Below the pieces are notes generated by a model that did not search any database, had not been told where the DNA came from, and saw only the letters and a program-made list of their open reading frames with translations. A stretch of DNA of 64,000 nucleotides from Paenibacillus sp. RC67 (GTDB taxonomy: Bacteria; Bacillota; Bacilli; Paenibacillales; NBRC-103111), in the NCBI RefSeq assembly GCF_030020805.1, contig NZ_CP125098.1, forward strand, positions 531,001 to 595,000. The letters are read 5' to 3'. This document shows, piece by piece, positions 43,121 through 50,949 of the stretch (the stretch's first letter is position 1; the number at the start of each line of letters is the position of its first letter). Made by a program: the position numbers and the translations under genes.

Positions 43121-44443
43121 TTATGCTACTCTATAAACGAAGCTAACGACTGATTTCGAGCGGATTTTGCGCGTATTCTTCTGCCCTGGGCGAATGGGTC
43201 GAATCGGCAAAATGTTTTTGCGAATCAGCGCTTCAACATCGGGCAGGGGTTCATCGTCCCGTGAGCGCAGGAAATGTCTACAAACATGAACGGCGACCGT
43301 GAAGTTGACTTGGTAGGAGTGCCGTTTATCCATTTTCGAAATGACGACGTGCGAGGTCATCATTTCAGCGAAATTGTACATGATCATTCTTGCGAAAATC
43401 TCTTGGACGATGGACTCTTGTCTCTTTGCGTGAAAATGCGTCAGACCGACGGTGTATTTTAATGCCCTAAAAGAAGTTTCAATGCCCCATCGCATGTTAT
43501 AAATGGACTTGATTTCATCGGGTGGGAAATCAGCGGCAGAAAGATTCGTAATGACGGTTTCATAAGCGCCACTGGGCAAGACGAAACGAACAACCCGAAA
43601 GGAAATCGGGTAAAACAAGTTCTCCTGCAAATCCAAAAAATCAAATGTAGACGTGGAAGGGACGAACTTGTACATCTCGGGACGAGCCTTAACCGCTTTG
43701 GTTTGTTTTTTGGTGAGGGTCAGATGAACGTCCCAATCAAACGCTCCGCTAGTAGGCAAACGCAAACCCGAAAGAATACCATTGGAGTCCAAATCCTTTA
43801 CCCGTATAACATAGTTCCAACCTTTGCGTTCAATATGCGCGAAATTGTTGTAACTTTCATAACCGCGATCGGCAATCACAATGGTTTTGCCCTTGATGGG
43901 GGAACGGTCAACCATAGTAGCCAGCGCCCTTCCCTCGTTCCACAACCTTCGTGGCTGAACAAGGGCATCCACGTAAAGTCTGTTGCACAAGTCATAGGCT
44001 GCGTTCAAGTGCAGAAGGTTAAAGCCTTTCGTGTTCGGTTGACTTTGAAAATAGGTGTCCGTTTCCTCAGAGTCCGTTGCGATATGCAAATCCGAGCCGT
44101 CAACGGCAAGTAATCGATACCCTCGGTAGCACTTGATATCCGCATACGATTGCGTAAATGCGTGAAACAAGAATTCCACAGCAGACGGCAGGATTTTATT
44201 TCTTTGTTGGACAAAAGCAGAAGTGGTTGCAGTGTTTACGTCATAGCCCTGCGATTCCAAGAGTTCCTTATAGATGCTGTTGCCTCCCATGGAGATCAGG
44301 AGCTGCATAACCGTTTCAAAGGGCAGCTTTTTCTTACGGGTAAAATCCTTTTCAGGATTTTTGACATAAGGTGCTGGTGCAGCTGACATTTCTCGTATGA
44401 GGGATGTCAGCGTTTTTTTAAGCGAATTCGCGTACGTATCCAT
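43121..44443 (-). CDS. IS4-family DDE transposase
   Basis: 440 residues. The catalytic triad is visible: Asp115 in LLAVDGSDLH, Asp192 in VIADRGYES, and Glu322 in YNMRWGIETSFRALK, the YREK signature of IS4. The frame is uninterrupted, so the enzyme may be active. It acts on the 18-bp ends of the surrounding element. RBS GGAGG 8 bases before ATG 44443. Transcription runs leftward, in the same direction as the gene to the right of the IS, but a terminator at 44525 separates them. Confidence 0.95.
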   Translation of the reverse strand: MDTYANSLKKTLTSLIREMSAAPAPYVKNPEKDFTRKKKLPFETVMQLLISMGGNSIYKELLESQGYDVNTATTSAFVQQRNKILPSAVEFLFHAFTQSYADIKCYRGYRLLAVDGSDLHIATDSEETDTYFQSQPNTKGFNLLHLNAAYDLCNRLYVDALVQPRRLWNEGRALATMVDRSPIKGKTIVIADRGYESYNNFAHIERKGWNYVIRVKDLDSNGILSGLRLPTSGAFDWDVHLTLTKKQTKAVKARPEMYKFVPSTSTFDFLDLQENLFYPISFRVVRFVLPSGAYETVITNLSAADFPPDEIKSIYNMRWGIETSFRALKYTVGLTHFHAKRQESIVQEIFARMIMYNFAEMMTSHVVISKMDKRHSYQVNFTVAVHVCRHFLRSRDDEPLPDVEALIRKNILPIRPIRPGQKNTRKIRSKSVVSFVYRVA

Positions 44444-44524
44444 TAGCGAAACCTCCTCGTTTTTTCAAGGGGCTTCGCCACATACTTTCAACTACTTGTC
44501 AAGTCTTATTTGAAAATTCGCACA

Positions 44525-44563
44525 AAAAAGAGCAGGCTATCTTTTCGATAGCCTGCTCTTTTT
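44525..44563. terminator. Very strong hairpin at the right end of the IS
   Basis: A perfect 17-bp stem AAAAAGAGCAGGCTATC / GATAGCCTGCTCTTTTT with a 5-base loop and T-rich tails on both strands. It shields the transposase from read-through out of the siderophore-binding gene. Confidence 0.9.
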
Positions 44564-44582
44564 CTTGATTTTGGCCCTGCGC

Positions 44583-44600
44583 CTTAACTTAATGACATTG
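44583..44600. repeat. Right terminal inverted repeat of the IS
   Basis: CTTAACTTAATGACATTG, the inverted copy of 42952-42969. Confidence 0.92.
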
Positions 44601-44610
44601 GGCGCAATGT
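44601..44610. repeat. Target-site duplication, right copy
   Basis: GGCGCAATGT, identical to 42942-42951. Confidence 0.88.
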
Positions 44611-44625
44611 CCCTCTTTTTCATGC
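44611..44625. terminator. Right arm of the terminator split by the IS
   Basis: CCCTCTTTTTCATGC, complementary to 42928-42943. It starts 4 bases after the stop codon of the siderophore-binding gene on the minus strand. Confidence 0.8.
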
Positions 44626-44628
44626 GGC

Positions 44629-45636
44629 TTATTTCTTTAGAACGATTTTCTCCAAGTCATCCATCATTAAATTAGCGGAGATAATACTGCCGGATGAGTT
44701 CCAAATGTCGTCACTAACTTTAAATACGCTGCCTTTCTTCACTACGTTCAAGTTTTTCCACAGCGGATCGTTAGTCCATTCCTTCTCGACTTGACTCGCT
44801 TCTTGCTTGTCATTATCCCAAGTATAGTAGAACAAAATGTCGCCTTCCATATCAGGGATACGTTCTTTATTGATTTCATCTGCGAACGTTTCTTTATTTT
44901 GTGCTTGAGGCCGTTGGAAGCCAATTTTCTTAAGCATGAAACCTGCGAATGTATCATTGAAGTAGAGGCGGGTTTTGCCAGGAATAAAACGTACCAGGGA
45001 TACCTTCATATTCAGCTTATCGCCGGCTTTGGTTTTGAATTCTGCGATACGTTGGTCCAGCTTGCTAAGCAGTTGGTCACCTTCGGCTTTTTTATTCAAG
45101 GCTTCTGCATAAAGTTTGAAATTCTTTTGCCAGTCGGCATTTATTTTTTCGGAGAATACGGTCGGTGCGATAGCCGACAATTGAGCGTACACTTTTTCTT
45201 GGCGCAGCTTATTACCGATGATCAAGTCGGGCTTAAGCTTGGCGATTGCCTCCAGGTTAGGCTGATTTTCATCGCCGACGACTTCGACGCCTTCCAGGTC
45301 TTTCTTAATATGATCATAGAAAGGAGTCCCGGACCACGATTTAACGGCTCCGACAGGCTTAATGCCAAGCGACAGCAGCACTTCAGTCCCTTCATTGGTC
45401 AGAACAACGACCCTTGACGGCTTGCCGGTAATCTTGGTTTCTCCCATTGCGTGCTGCACGGTGTAAGAGGTGCTGACGGCTTTATCCGGTTGACTAGTAG
45501 ATGCAGCGGGAGCTCCGCTTGCGCCATCTTTATTGGTAGTGCTTTGGCCACAGCCAGCTAGAAGTAGAATCATGCTGAGTAAGGATAGAAGCCATACAGA
45601 TTGTTTTTTCAGACCGAAGGTTTTGGTAAAAAACAA
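44629..45636 (-). CDS. Iron-siderophore ABC transporter substrate-binding lipoprotein
   Basis: 335 residues. The signal peptide (SVWLLSLLSMILLLAGC) ends in a lipobox, so it is anchored outside the membrane. A Ser/Ala/Pro linker is followed by a class III periplasmic-binding fold with PSRVVVLTNEGTEVLLSLGIKPVG and LEAIAKLKPDLIIGNKLR, typical of FhuD/FecB/YfiY-type ferric-siderophore receptors. The start is TTG 45636, with AAGGGGAG at 7 bases. An ATG in the same frame at 45681 would overlap the Fur box and lacks a ribosome site. No permease or ATPase is adjacent. Its natural terminator has been split by the IS. Confidence 0.9.
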   Translation of the reverse strand: MFFTKTFGLKKQSVWLLSLLSMILLLAGCGQSTTNKDGASGAPAASTSQPDKAVSTSYTVQHAMGETKITGKPSRVVVLTNEGTEVLLSLGIKPVGAVKSWSGTPFYDHIKKDLEGVEVVGDENQPNLEAIAKLKPDLIIGNKLRQEKVYAQLSAIAPTVFSEKINADWQKNFKLYAEALNKKAEGDQLLSKLDQRIAEFKTKAGDKLNMKVSLVRFIPGKTRLYFNDTFAGFMLKKIGFQRPQAQNKETFADEINKERIPDMEGDILFYYTWDNDKQEASQVEKEWTNDPLWKNLNVVKKGSVFKVSDDIWNSSGSIISANLMMDDLEKIVLKK

Positions 45637-45665
45637 GACAAATCTCCCCTTAATCACAATAATAA

Positions 45666-45680
45666 TGAAAATCATTCTCA
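45666..45680. promoter_or_regulatory. Fur box
   Basis: TGAAAATCATTCTCA fits the 7-1-7 Fur core TGANAATNATTNTCA with all fixed positions. It lies 30 bases upstream of the siderophore-binding gene start, so iron-dependent repression by Fur is expected. The flanks continue the pattern (ATAATGA, ATGATAA). Confidence 0.85.
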
Positions 45681-45768
45681 ATGATAATACTTATTATTTC
45701 CTTCTCTGTCAATAGAGATTAAGCTACAAAATACCCTATAAAAAAGGCGAAATAGGGAGAAAAACGAA

Positions 45769-45796
45769 TGAAAACGCTTTAAAAATAGCGCTTTCA
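45769..45796. promoter_or_regulatory. Inverted repeat with a cre-like arm
   Basis: TGAAAACGCT and AGCGCTTTCA are inverted with one mismatch and an 8-base spacer. The left part, TGAAAACGCTTTAA, matches the CcpA cre consensus except near its end. Another repeat, CCCTAT / ATAGGG, lies at 45734-45757. Either a CcpA site or a hairpin is possible. Confidence 0.35.
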
Positions 45797-45915
45797 AGGC
45801 TTTTTTAATATTTTATGAAGAAATATTGAGTTTTTCTCGAAAATTTAGAAGGAATTTTGCGAGATTTGTCGTATTTTTAAATATAACCATATCAAGCCGC
45901 GGGGAGAGTTCAAAG

Positions 45916-46338
45916 ATGCTGGTTCGTTCCTTTCAATTGTCCGATTACGTATCCGTTACCGAACTGTTCAAGAACGTATTGTCAGAAGCCTGTTATGACG
46001 AAACCATGGAGGCATTTGCCAGACAGCTTTCGTGGGATAGTGAATTGGTGCTTATCGCTATTGAAAACGATCAAATGGTGGGTGTCATTGTAGGAACGAT
46101 TGACAACCATAACGGCTATTATTACCGTATCGCAGTCAGCCAGGAATACCAACGCAGAGGAATCGGCAAGGCTTTAATCGAATCGATGAGACAACGGTTT
46201 GTTCAAAGAAAAGTACGCCGCATCCTGATTACGGTGGACGTGCACAATGAGATGGTTTTACCGGTATATGAATCGGCAGGGTACCAAGCGGAAGACTTTT
46301 CACGGACGACGCATCGCTTGAGTATAGTGAACGGCTAG
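45916..46338 (+). CDS. GNAT-family N-acetyltransferase
   Basis: 140 residues. The acetyl-CoA loop is QEYQRRGIGKALIESMRQRF, preceded by the beta-strand YYYRIAVS and followed by LPVYESAGYQ. It resembles RimI-like GNATs, but a target cannot be named. The frame is open from 45826; GGGGAGAG lies just before ATG 45916, which also gives the usual GNAT start MLVRSFQLSDY. A terminator follows. Confidence 0.85.
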   Translation: MLVRSFQLSDYVSVTELFKNVLSEACYDETMEAFARQLSWDSELVLIAIENDQMVGVIVGTIDNHNGYYYRIAVSQEYQRRGIGKALIESMRQRFVQRKVRRILITVDVHNEMVLPVYESAGYQAEDFSRTTHRLSIVNG

Positions 46339-46381
46339 AACGCCGACGAGAATGAGCAATGAATACAGCACGGAAATCTTC

Positions 46382-46427
46382 GGCATAGCCCGCTTGCGTT
46401 AAGCAAAGGCTGTGCCTTTTTGTTTTT
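46382..46427 (+). terminator. Terminator after the GNAT gene
   Basis: Stem GGCAtAGCC / GGCTgTGCC with a 17-base loop and a TTTTTGTTTTT tail. Confidence 0.8.
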
Positions 46428-46620
46428 ATGAAGCCGTTGGTATAGACGGTTTTCAGCAGGCAACTAAGGGAACCGATCTCCATTTGAGGGAAGGCTCTTG
46501 AAAGCCGTCGAACATAAGTTTATGCTATAACAAAGATTGCTTTCATGACGAACATCCGGTGAATTTCGGTTTTGAAGGACATCGGTCGACCGTACGTTAA
46601 AATAGAAGGGTTTGGACCTC

Positions 46621-47181
46621 ATGGCGACATTTTCTTCCTATATAATAAAAAGCTTCAAGCATGATGGGCATTTGCATCGGACATGGCTGGAAAATGCGCG
46701 TGTACCCGAATCTCTTCTTCATGAACCGCATAAAACGGAGTCGATGTTGGTCCTTATCAACAGCCAGACCAAGATTATTGAAGCGGATGGGAAGGAATGG
46801 GTCAGCCGCATTCCGGGAGTATCTTTTTTCATTCCGAAGCAGTGGTTTAATGTTGTTGCATTACTTGAGGATTCCGGTGTGCGCTACTACTGCAACATCG
46901 CTTCTCCTCCTTATGTTAACGGCAACGTCATCACTTATATAGACTATGATCTGGACGTCATACGGATGCCTGGAGGCGCCGTGCATATTGTAGACCAAGA
47001 AGAGTATGAACGGCATAAAATTTGCTATCATTACTCCTCTATTGTAGATGCTAAAGTCAAACAAGGGCTTCAGGATTTGCTGCTGCGAATCCAACAAGGC
47101 CAAGCGCCTTTTCATGAGGAATGGGTGCTTGATTACTATCGCCAATGGGAAAAGTGGAAGGATGAAGGAACGGAGGCGTAG
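46621..47181 (+). CDS. DUF402 nucleoside tri/diphosphatase (YgaC-like)
   Basis: 186 residues. IIKSFKHDGHLHRTW, FFIPKQWFNVVALLEDSGVRYYCNIASPP and YIDYDLDVIRMPGG are signatures of the DUF402/Ntdp family, RNA- or nucleotide-directed phosphatases with metal-binding acidic residues. The role in the cell is uncertain. ATG 46621 is preferred to TTG 46612 because AAGGG lies only one base from the latter. It ends one base before lepB, so the two are coupled. Confidence 0.85.
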   Translation: MATFSSYIIKSFKHDGHLHRTWLENARVPESLLHEPHKTESMLVLINSQTKIIEADGKEWVSRIPGVSFFIPKQWFNVVALLEDSGVRYYCNIASPPYVNGNVITYIDYDLDVIRMPGGAVHIVDQEEYERHKICYHYSSIVDAKVKQGLQDLLLRIQQGQAPFHEEWVLDYYRQWEKWKDEGTEA

Positions 47182-47182
47182 C

Positions 47183-47779
47183 ATGGGCTTGTTCTCTCAG
47201 AAAAAGACGGAGCATGAGATGGCTGGCGATTCGTTATCGGTCGACCATTCTGCCGGATTCTTAGCCGAAGTCTGGGAATGGATGAAATCCGTTGTTGTGG
47301 CACTGCTCATAGTTCTGCTGATCCATCAATATGGATTTCATCTTTCCACGGTAAAAGGCGCATCGATGCAGCCTACCATAGAGGAAGGCGAGTGGCTGTT
47401 TATCAATAAAACGATTCTTTGGATCGGCAGCCCCAAACGGGGTGATGTCGTTGTCGTAAGAGAGCCGGACGGAATTGATTCGGAGCACCAGTATTTAGTA
47501 AAAAGAGTTGTAGCCGTTGCAGGCGATGAAGTATATATCAAGCAAGGTAAGTTATTCGTGAACGGTGAAGAGTCGGAAGAGGCTTATACGGACACGCTGA
47601 TAGAAGACGGCCGATTCGATCCGTATAAGGTGGAAGTTGGGCATGTTTTCGTCATGGGGGACAACCGCCATCGCCATGCGAGCTATGACAGCCGCAGCTT
47701 TGGGGCTGTTTCTTTGAATCAGGTGGAGGGACGAGCGGAATGGATCGTATGGCCTCTAGCCAAATGGAAGTACCTATAA
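47183..47779 (+). CDS. lepB: Signal peptidase I
   Basis: 198 residues with one N-terminal membrane helix (MKSVVVALLIVLLIHQYGF). The catalytic dyad is Ser61 in KGASMQPT and Lys107 in YLVKRVVAVAGD; MGDNRHRHASYDSR is the third conserved box. It removes signal peptides outside the cytoplasmic membrane, as in Sip proteins of Bacillus. RBS GGAGG 6 bases before ATG 47183. The frame reaches 47048, but that part overlaps the preceding gene. It sits in an operon with the DUF402, queG and ogt genes. Confidence 0.94.
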   Translation: MGLFSQKKTEHEMAGDSLSVDHSAGFLAEVWEWMKSVVVALLIVLLIHQYGFHLSTVKGASMQPTIEEGEWLFINKTILWIGSPKRGDVVVVREPDGIDSEHQYLVKRVVAVAGDEVYIKQGKLFVNGEESEEAYTDTLIEDGRFDPYKVEVGHVFVMGDNRHRHASYDSRSFGAVSLNQVEGRAEWIVWPLAKWKYL

Positions 47780-47810
47780 CCTGTGATAGACAGCAAAAGA
47801 GGTGAGACCA

Positions 47811-48986
47811 ATGCCGATGGACGCGGCAGAGTGGAGCAACATGGACTGGCATCAGCTGAAGCGTGACATGCAGGAGGCAGCGTCGCATCTTGGCATTGAT
47901 AAAATTGGCATCGCAAGTGCGGAGCCCTTTGTCGAATTAAAAACGATTTTGCTTAAGCATAGGGAGCAAGGCTTCGAGTCCGGCTTTGAGGAGCCAGACA
48001 TTGAGAAGCGTACGGAGCCTTCTTTAACCTTGGCCGGGCCCCGTTCGATTATTTCAATTGCGGTAGCGTACCCCTCCAAACTTCCGTATGTTCCAAGATC
48101 GGAGCCAGGAGCGTACAGAGGGATGCTATCCCGCTCTGCTTGGGGGATGGACTATCACCATGTACTGCGCAATCGGCTCCAGCGGCTGGAGGCATGGATT
48201 CGTGAGCGGGTTCCTGACGTCAGAATGGAGAGCATGGTAGATACCGGCGTTCTGGTGGACCGGGCTGTAGCAGAGCGTGCCGGAATAGGCTGGAGCGGTA
48301 AAAATTGCTCCATTATTACCCCTGAATTCGGTTCATGGGTATACTTGGGCGACATAATAACGAACCTGCCGCTGCCGCCGGATTCACCGGTTACCGAAAG
48401 CTGCGGAGATTGTACGCTCTGTATCGATGCTTGCCCTACGGGAGCGCTTGTCGGTCCGGGGCAATTGAACTCGCAGCTGTGCATCTCCTTCATAACGCAG
48501 ACCAAAGGGCATGTAGAAGACGACTCGATCAAGGAGAAGATCGGCAACCGGCTGTACGGCTGTGATACTTGCCAAATCGTATGTCCGAAGAATAAAGGAA
48601 AGAATTGGAACCATCATCCGGAGTTCCAGCCGGATCCTGAACAGGCGAAGCCGCTTTTGCTTCCGCTGCTTGAAATAAGCAATCGTGAGTTCAAGGAGCG
48701 GTTCGGTACAAGCGCGGCCTCATGGCGCGGTAAGAAGCCGATCCAGCGCAATGCAATTTTTGCGTTGGGCCATTTCAAGGAGCAGGAGGCTGTTCCTGTT
48801 CTGAGCCGTCTCCTGCAGCGGGACGAACGCCCTGAGATTCGAGGAGCAGCGGCATGGGCACTCGGCCGTATAGGTGGCGATGCGGCACATGAAGCTGTAT
48901 CGCATGCATTGGAGCGGGAACAAGATGAGGTTGTCTTAAAGGAGTTGAATAAAGCCTATGTCCGACTTGAACATAAACTACATTGA
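47811..48986 (+). CDS. queG: Epoxyqueuosine reductase
   Basis: 391 residues. It reduces epoxyqueuosine to queuosine in tRNA using cobalamin and two 4Fe-4S clusters. GYDYHHVL-like MDYHHVLRNRL and DTGVLVDRAVAERAGIGWSGKN are QueG signatures. The cluster cysteines occur in CGDCTLCIDACPTGAL and YGCDTCQIVCPKN. The C-terminal 80 residues are HEAT-like repeats (EIRGAAAWALGRIGGDAAHEA), common in Bacillales versions. ATG 47811 with GAGGTG upstream is preferred to GTG 47802, which overlaps that site. It overlaps ogt by 29 bases. Confidence 0.95.
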   Translation: MPMDAAEWSNMDWHQLKRDMQEAASHLGIDKIGIASAEPFVELKTILLKHREQGFESGFEEPDIEKRTEPSLTLAGPRSIISIAVAYPSKLPYVPRSEPGAYRGMLSRSAWGMDYHHVLRNRLQRLEAWIRERVPDVRMESMVDTGVLVDRAVAERAGIGWSGKNCSIITPEFGSWVYLGDIITNLPLPPDSPVTESCGDCTLCIDACPTGALVGPGQLNSQLCISFITQTKGHVEDDSIKEKIGNRLYGCDTCQIVCPKNKGKNWNHHPEFQPDPEQAKPLLLPLLEISNREFKERFGTSAASWRGKKPIQRNAIFALGHFKEQEAVPVLSRLLQRDERPEIRGAAAWALGRIGGDAAHEAVSHALEREQDEVVLKELNKAYVRLEHKLH

Positions 48987-49479
48987 AATCCAATCGCCAA
49001 TTGGGCCTCTAGTGTTGGCAGCAGAAGGTGGAGGACTTTGCCATATTGAATTCGGTACATTTGCTGATGTGGAGCCGAAGCTGAAGAAGTGGTCCGAACG
49101 GTGGTACGGGACAACACAGTGGAAGGGAACCTATACACCTGTGCTGACAGAAACGGTGCATCAGCTGGAGCAATATTTTGCAGGAGACCGGACTGTATTC
49201 GAAATTCCATTGGATTTACGTGGAACTCCGTTTCAAGTGAAGGTCTGGGAAGCGTTAACGCGAATCCCTTATGGCCGAGTATGTTCTTACAAGGATATCG
49301 GACAAGCCATTCAATCCGAGAAAGCCGTACGCGCAGTAGGCGGTGCTAATAACCGCAATCCTGTCCCGATTATCGTTCCCTGCCATCGCGTCATTGGCGC
49401 AGACGGCTCCTTGGTCGGGTATGGTGGCGGGTTGAATGTGAAAATACATCTACTGCAGCATGAAGGCTATGCGGTATAA
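48958..49479 (+). CDS. ogt: Methylated-DNA-protein-cysteine methyltransferase
   Basis: 173 residues. It repairs O6-methylguanine by suicidal methyl transfer. VPIIVPCHRVIG carries the acceptor Cys142, RGTPFQVKVWEALTRIPYG the helix-turn-helix and GANNRNP the Asn hinge. The 29-base overlap with queG suggests translational coupling; AAAGGAG lies 13 bases upstream. It is the last gene of the lepB-queG-ogt run. Confidence 0.95.
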   Translation: MSDLNINYIEIQSPIGPLVLAAEGGGLCHIEFGTFADVEPKLKKWSERWYGTTQWKGTYTPVLTETVHQLEQYFAGDRTVFEIPLDLRGTPFQVKVWEALTRIPYGRVCSYKDIGQAIQSEKAVRAVGGANNRNPVPIIVPCHRVIGADGSLVGYGGGLNVKIHLLQHEGYAV

Positions 49480-49485
49480 TGAAAG

Positions 49486-49811
49486 AAAGTTTTCTGATGG
49501 GAAACTTTTAAACCCTAGTTGAAGAAGGTTTTCTTACGGAAAACGGAGTTTTTCAGAGAACCTGTTTTCTTCGGGAAATATGCTATATAGGGAGGTGAGG
49601 TGTGCCTCGGAAGAGTTTACGTCCGCCTTTGAAACCTGTGAATATACCACTAAAGTCTAATCAAATTCAAGGGTTTCAACAGCGGATGGAGGGGCATACC
49701 TCACCGGATTATACTAGCAATATTTCAAGTTTTACAGGTTTTCGACACTCTAAAGTTTTCCTACGGAAAACTCAGTCTACGCTTACGAAGAAAGTTTTCC
49801 TTCGGAAAACT
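49486..49811. repeat. Cluster of short palindromic repeats, GTTTTCC-N-GGAAAAC type
   Basis: Copies: AAAGTTT(TC)/(G)GAAACTTT at 49486-49508, GTTTTC-TTACG-GAAAAC at 49528-49544, a degenerate GTTTTCTTCGGGAAA near 49564-49579, AGTTTTCC-TAC-GGAAAACT at 49754-49772, and AGTTTTCC-TTC-GGAAAACT at 49793-49811. The last two differ in one loop base. They flank and enter the small ORF at 49602-49829. Confidence 0.8.
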
Positions 49812-49829
49812 CTTAGGAGAGAACAATGA
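49602..49829 (+). CDS. Small basic ORF of 75 residues containing palindromic repeats
   Basis: A GTG-started frame with a strong GGGAGGTGAGG ribosome site. It overlaps the HD-GYP ATG by four bases (ATGA), as coupled genes do. The N-terminal part (MPRKSLRPPLKPVNIPLKSN) is basic and Pro-rich. The C-terminal part contains the peptide KVFLRKT twice, each encoded by one palindromic repeat copy. It may be a real small protein modified by repeat insertion, or a leader that couples translation to the HD-GYP gene. No family recognised. Confidence 0.45.
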   Translation: MPRKSLRPPLKPVNIPLKSNQIQGFQQRMEGHTSPDYTSNISSFTGFRHSKVFLRKTQSTLTKKVFLRKTLRREQ

Positions 49830-50860
49830 GATACATACATATCGACAGCATCGAGCCGGGACAGTATTTAGGCAGGACGATTTTTTCGGGAAATGGTGCC
49901 ATCCTGCTATCCGAGGGCGTACAGCTCACGGTATACATGATCACGACCTTAAAAAGAATCGGCGTCACAATGCTCTATATCAAAGATCCGCAGTTTGAAG
50001 ATGTCGAAATTGTCGACATGGTTTCGGAAGAAACGAAGCGTGCCGTCATGCAAAGAATGGGCGAAACGTTCGATTCGATCCGTTCGGGAAAAGAAGTGAA
50101 TACACGTGCTATCAACGGCAGCATTGACAATCTGCTTGATGAAATCATGAAGAACAAAGAGGTACTGATCCAGCTGTCCGATATCAGAACCAAGGATAAC
50201 GAAATGTATGTGCACGCGCTTAACGTATGCATGATGTCCGTCTTAATCGGCATTCATATGGGGCTGCCTAGCCAGCAATTGCGCGAACTGGCGATCGGGG
50301 CTATGCTTCACGATATCGGTAAAATCGAAGCGATTGCCGATGACGAATCGGAAGATTTGCGCAAGCATCATACATGGCGCGGATTTGAGATGCTGAAGAA
50401 CAAACGTGAATTAAGTCTGCTCATCGCTCACGTAGCCTTTCAGCATCATGAGAGAATGGATGGAGAGGGCACACCGAGACAGCTTCCGGGAGATCAAATC
50501 CATCTCTATGCGAAGATTGCCGCTGTTGCGAATACTTACGACAATTTGTTGTTCGATGTATCTAAGGGACGCCGAATGCTGCCGCATGAAGCGTGTGAGC
50601 ATATGATGGTTCTTGCAGGCACCCAACTGGACCGCGAAATTGTCATCCACTTTTTGCGTACCGTATCCGTATACCCTACCGGAGCGTCTGTGAAGCTTTC
50701 CAATAAGGAAACTGGAGTTGTCGTAGGACAACATCGCGGGCTGCCTGGTCGTCCAGTTATTCGCGTGGTCAAATCGGATATGGCGGACCGTGAGCTGGAT
50801 GTCAAAGAGGTAGACTTGGCTAAATATACAACCGTTTTTATTGACCAGGTCCTTATGTAG
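49826..50860 (+). CDS. HD-GYP domain protein (second of two)
   Basis: 344 residues. It has the same design as the protein at 36058: an N-terminal region beginning MRYIHIDSIEPGQYLGRTIF, a central HD-GYP domain and a beta-rich C terminus with VVVGQHRGLPGRPVIRV. Here the HD motif is canonical (MLHDIGKIE), and HHERMDGEGTP keeps HHE and DG but has GTP in place of GYP. A weakly active or non-catalytic c-di-GMP-binding protein is possible. It overlaps the preceding small ORF by four bases and has AGGAG 9 bases upstream. Confidence 0.85.
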   Translation: MRYIHIDSIEPGQYLGRTIFSGNGAILLSEGVQLTVYMITTLKRIGVTMLYIKDPQFEDVEIVDMVSEETKRAVMQRMGETFDSIRSGKEVNTRAINGSIDNLLDEIMKNKEVLIQLSDIRTKDNEMYVHALNVCMMSVLIGIHMGLPSQQLRELAIGAMLHDIGKIEAIADDESEDLRKHHTWRGFEMLKNKRELSLLIAHVAFQHHERMDGEGTPRQLPGDQIHLYAKIAAVANTYDNLLFDVSKGRRMLPHEACEHMMVLAGTQLDREIVIHFLRTVSVYPTGASVKLSNKETGVVVGQHRGLPGRPVIRVVKSDMADRELDVKEVDLAKYTTVFIDQVLM

Positions 50861-50949
50861 TCAATGAGAGGATAAAATATGTATTTGTATGAATGCCTAG
50901 TATTTGCTATTATGGACAATGATAACTTCCTTATGAGGTGAAAGCAACG

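Larger units (their letters stand above)
42952..44600 (-). mobile_element. Complete IS4-family insertion sequence, 1649 bp
   Basis: Perfect 18-bp terminal inverted repeats CAATGTCATTAAGTTAAG at 42952-42969 and 44583-44600, flanked by 10-bp direct repeats. It holds one intact transposase gene on the minus strand. Size, DDE pattern, and the 10-12 bp duplication fit the IS4 family, near the IS231-like groups. The intact ORF and identical target duplications suggest recent insertion. Confidence 0.93.

Noticed and set aside
49486..49811. CRISPR array at the palindromic repeats
   Set aside because: The repeats are short (about 17-19 bases), palindromic and unevenly spaced, with no uniform spacers and no cas genes.
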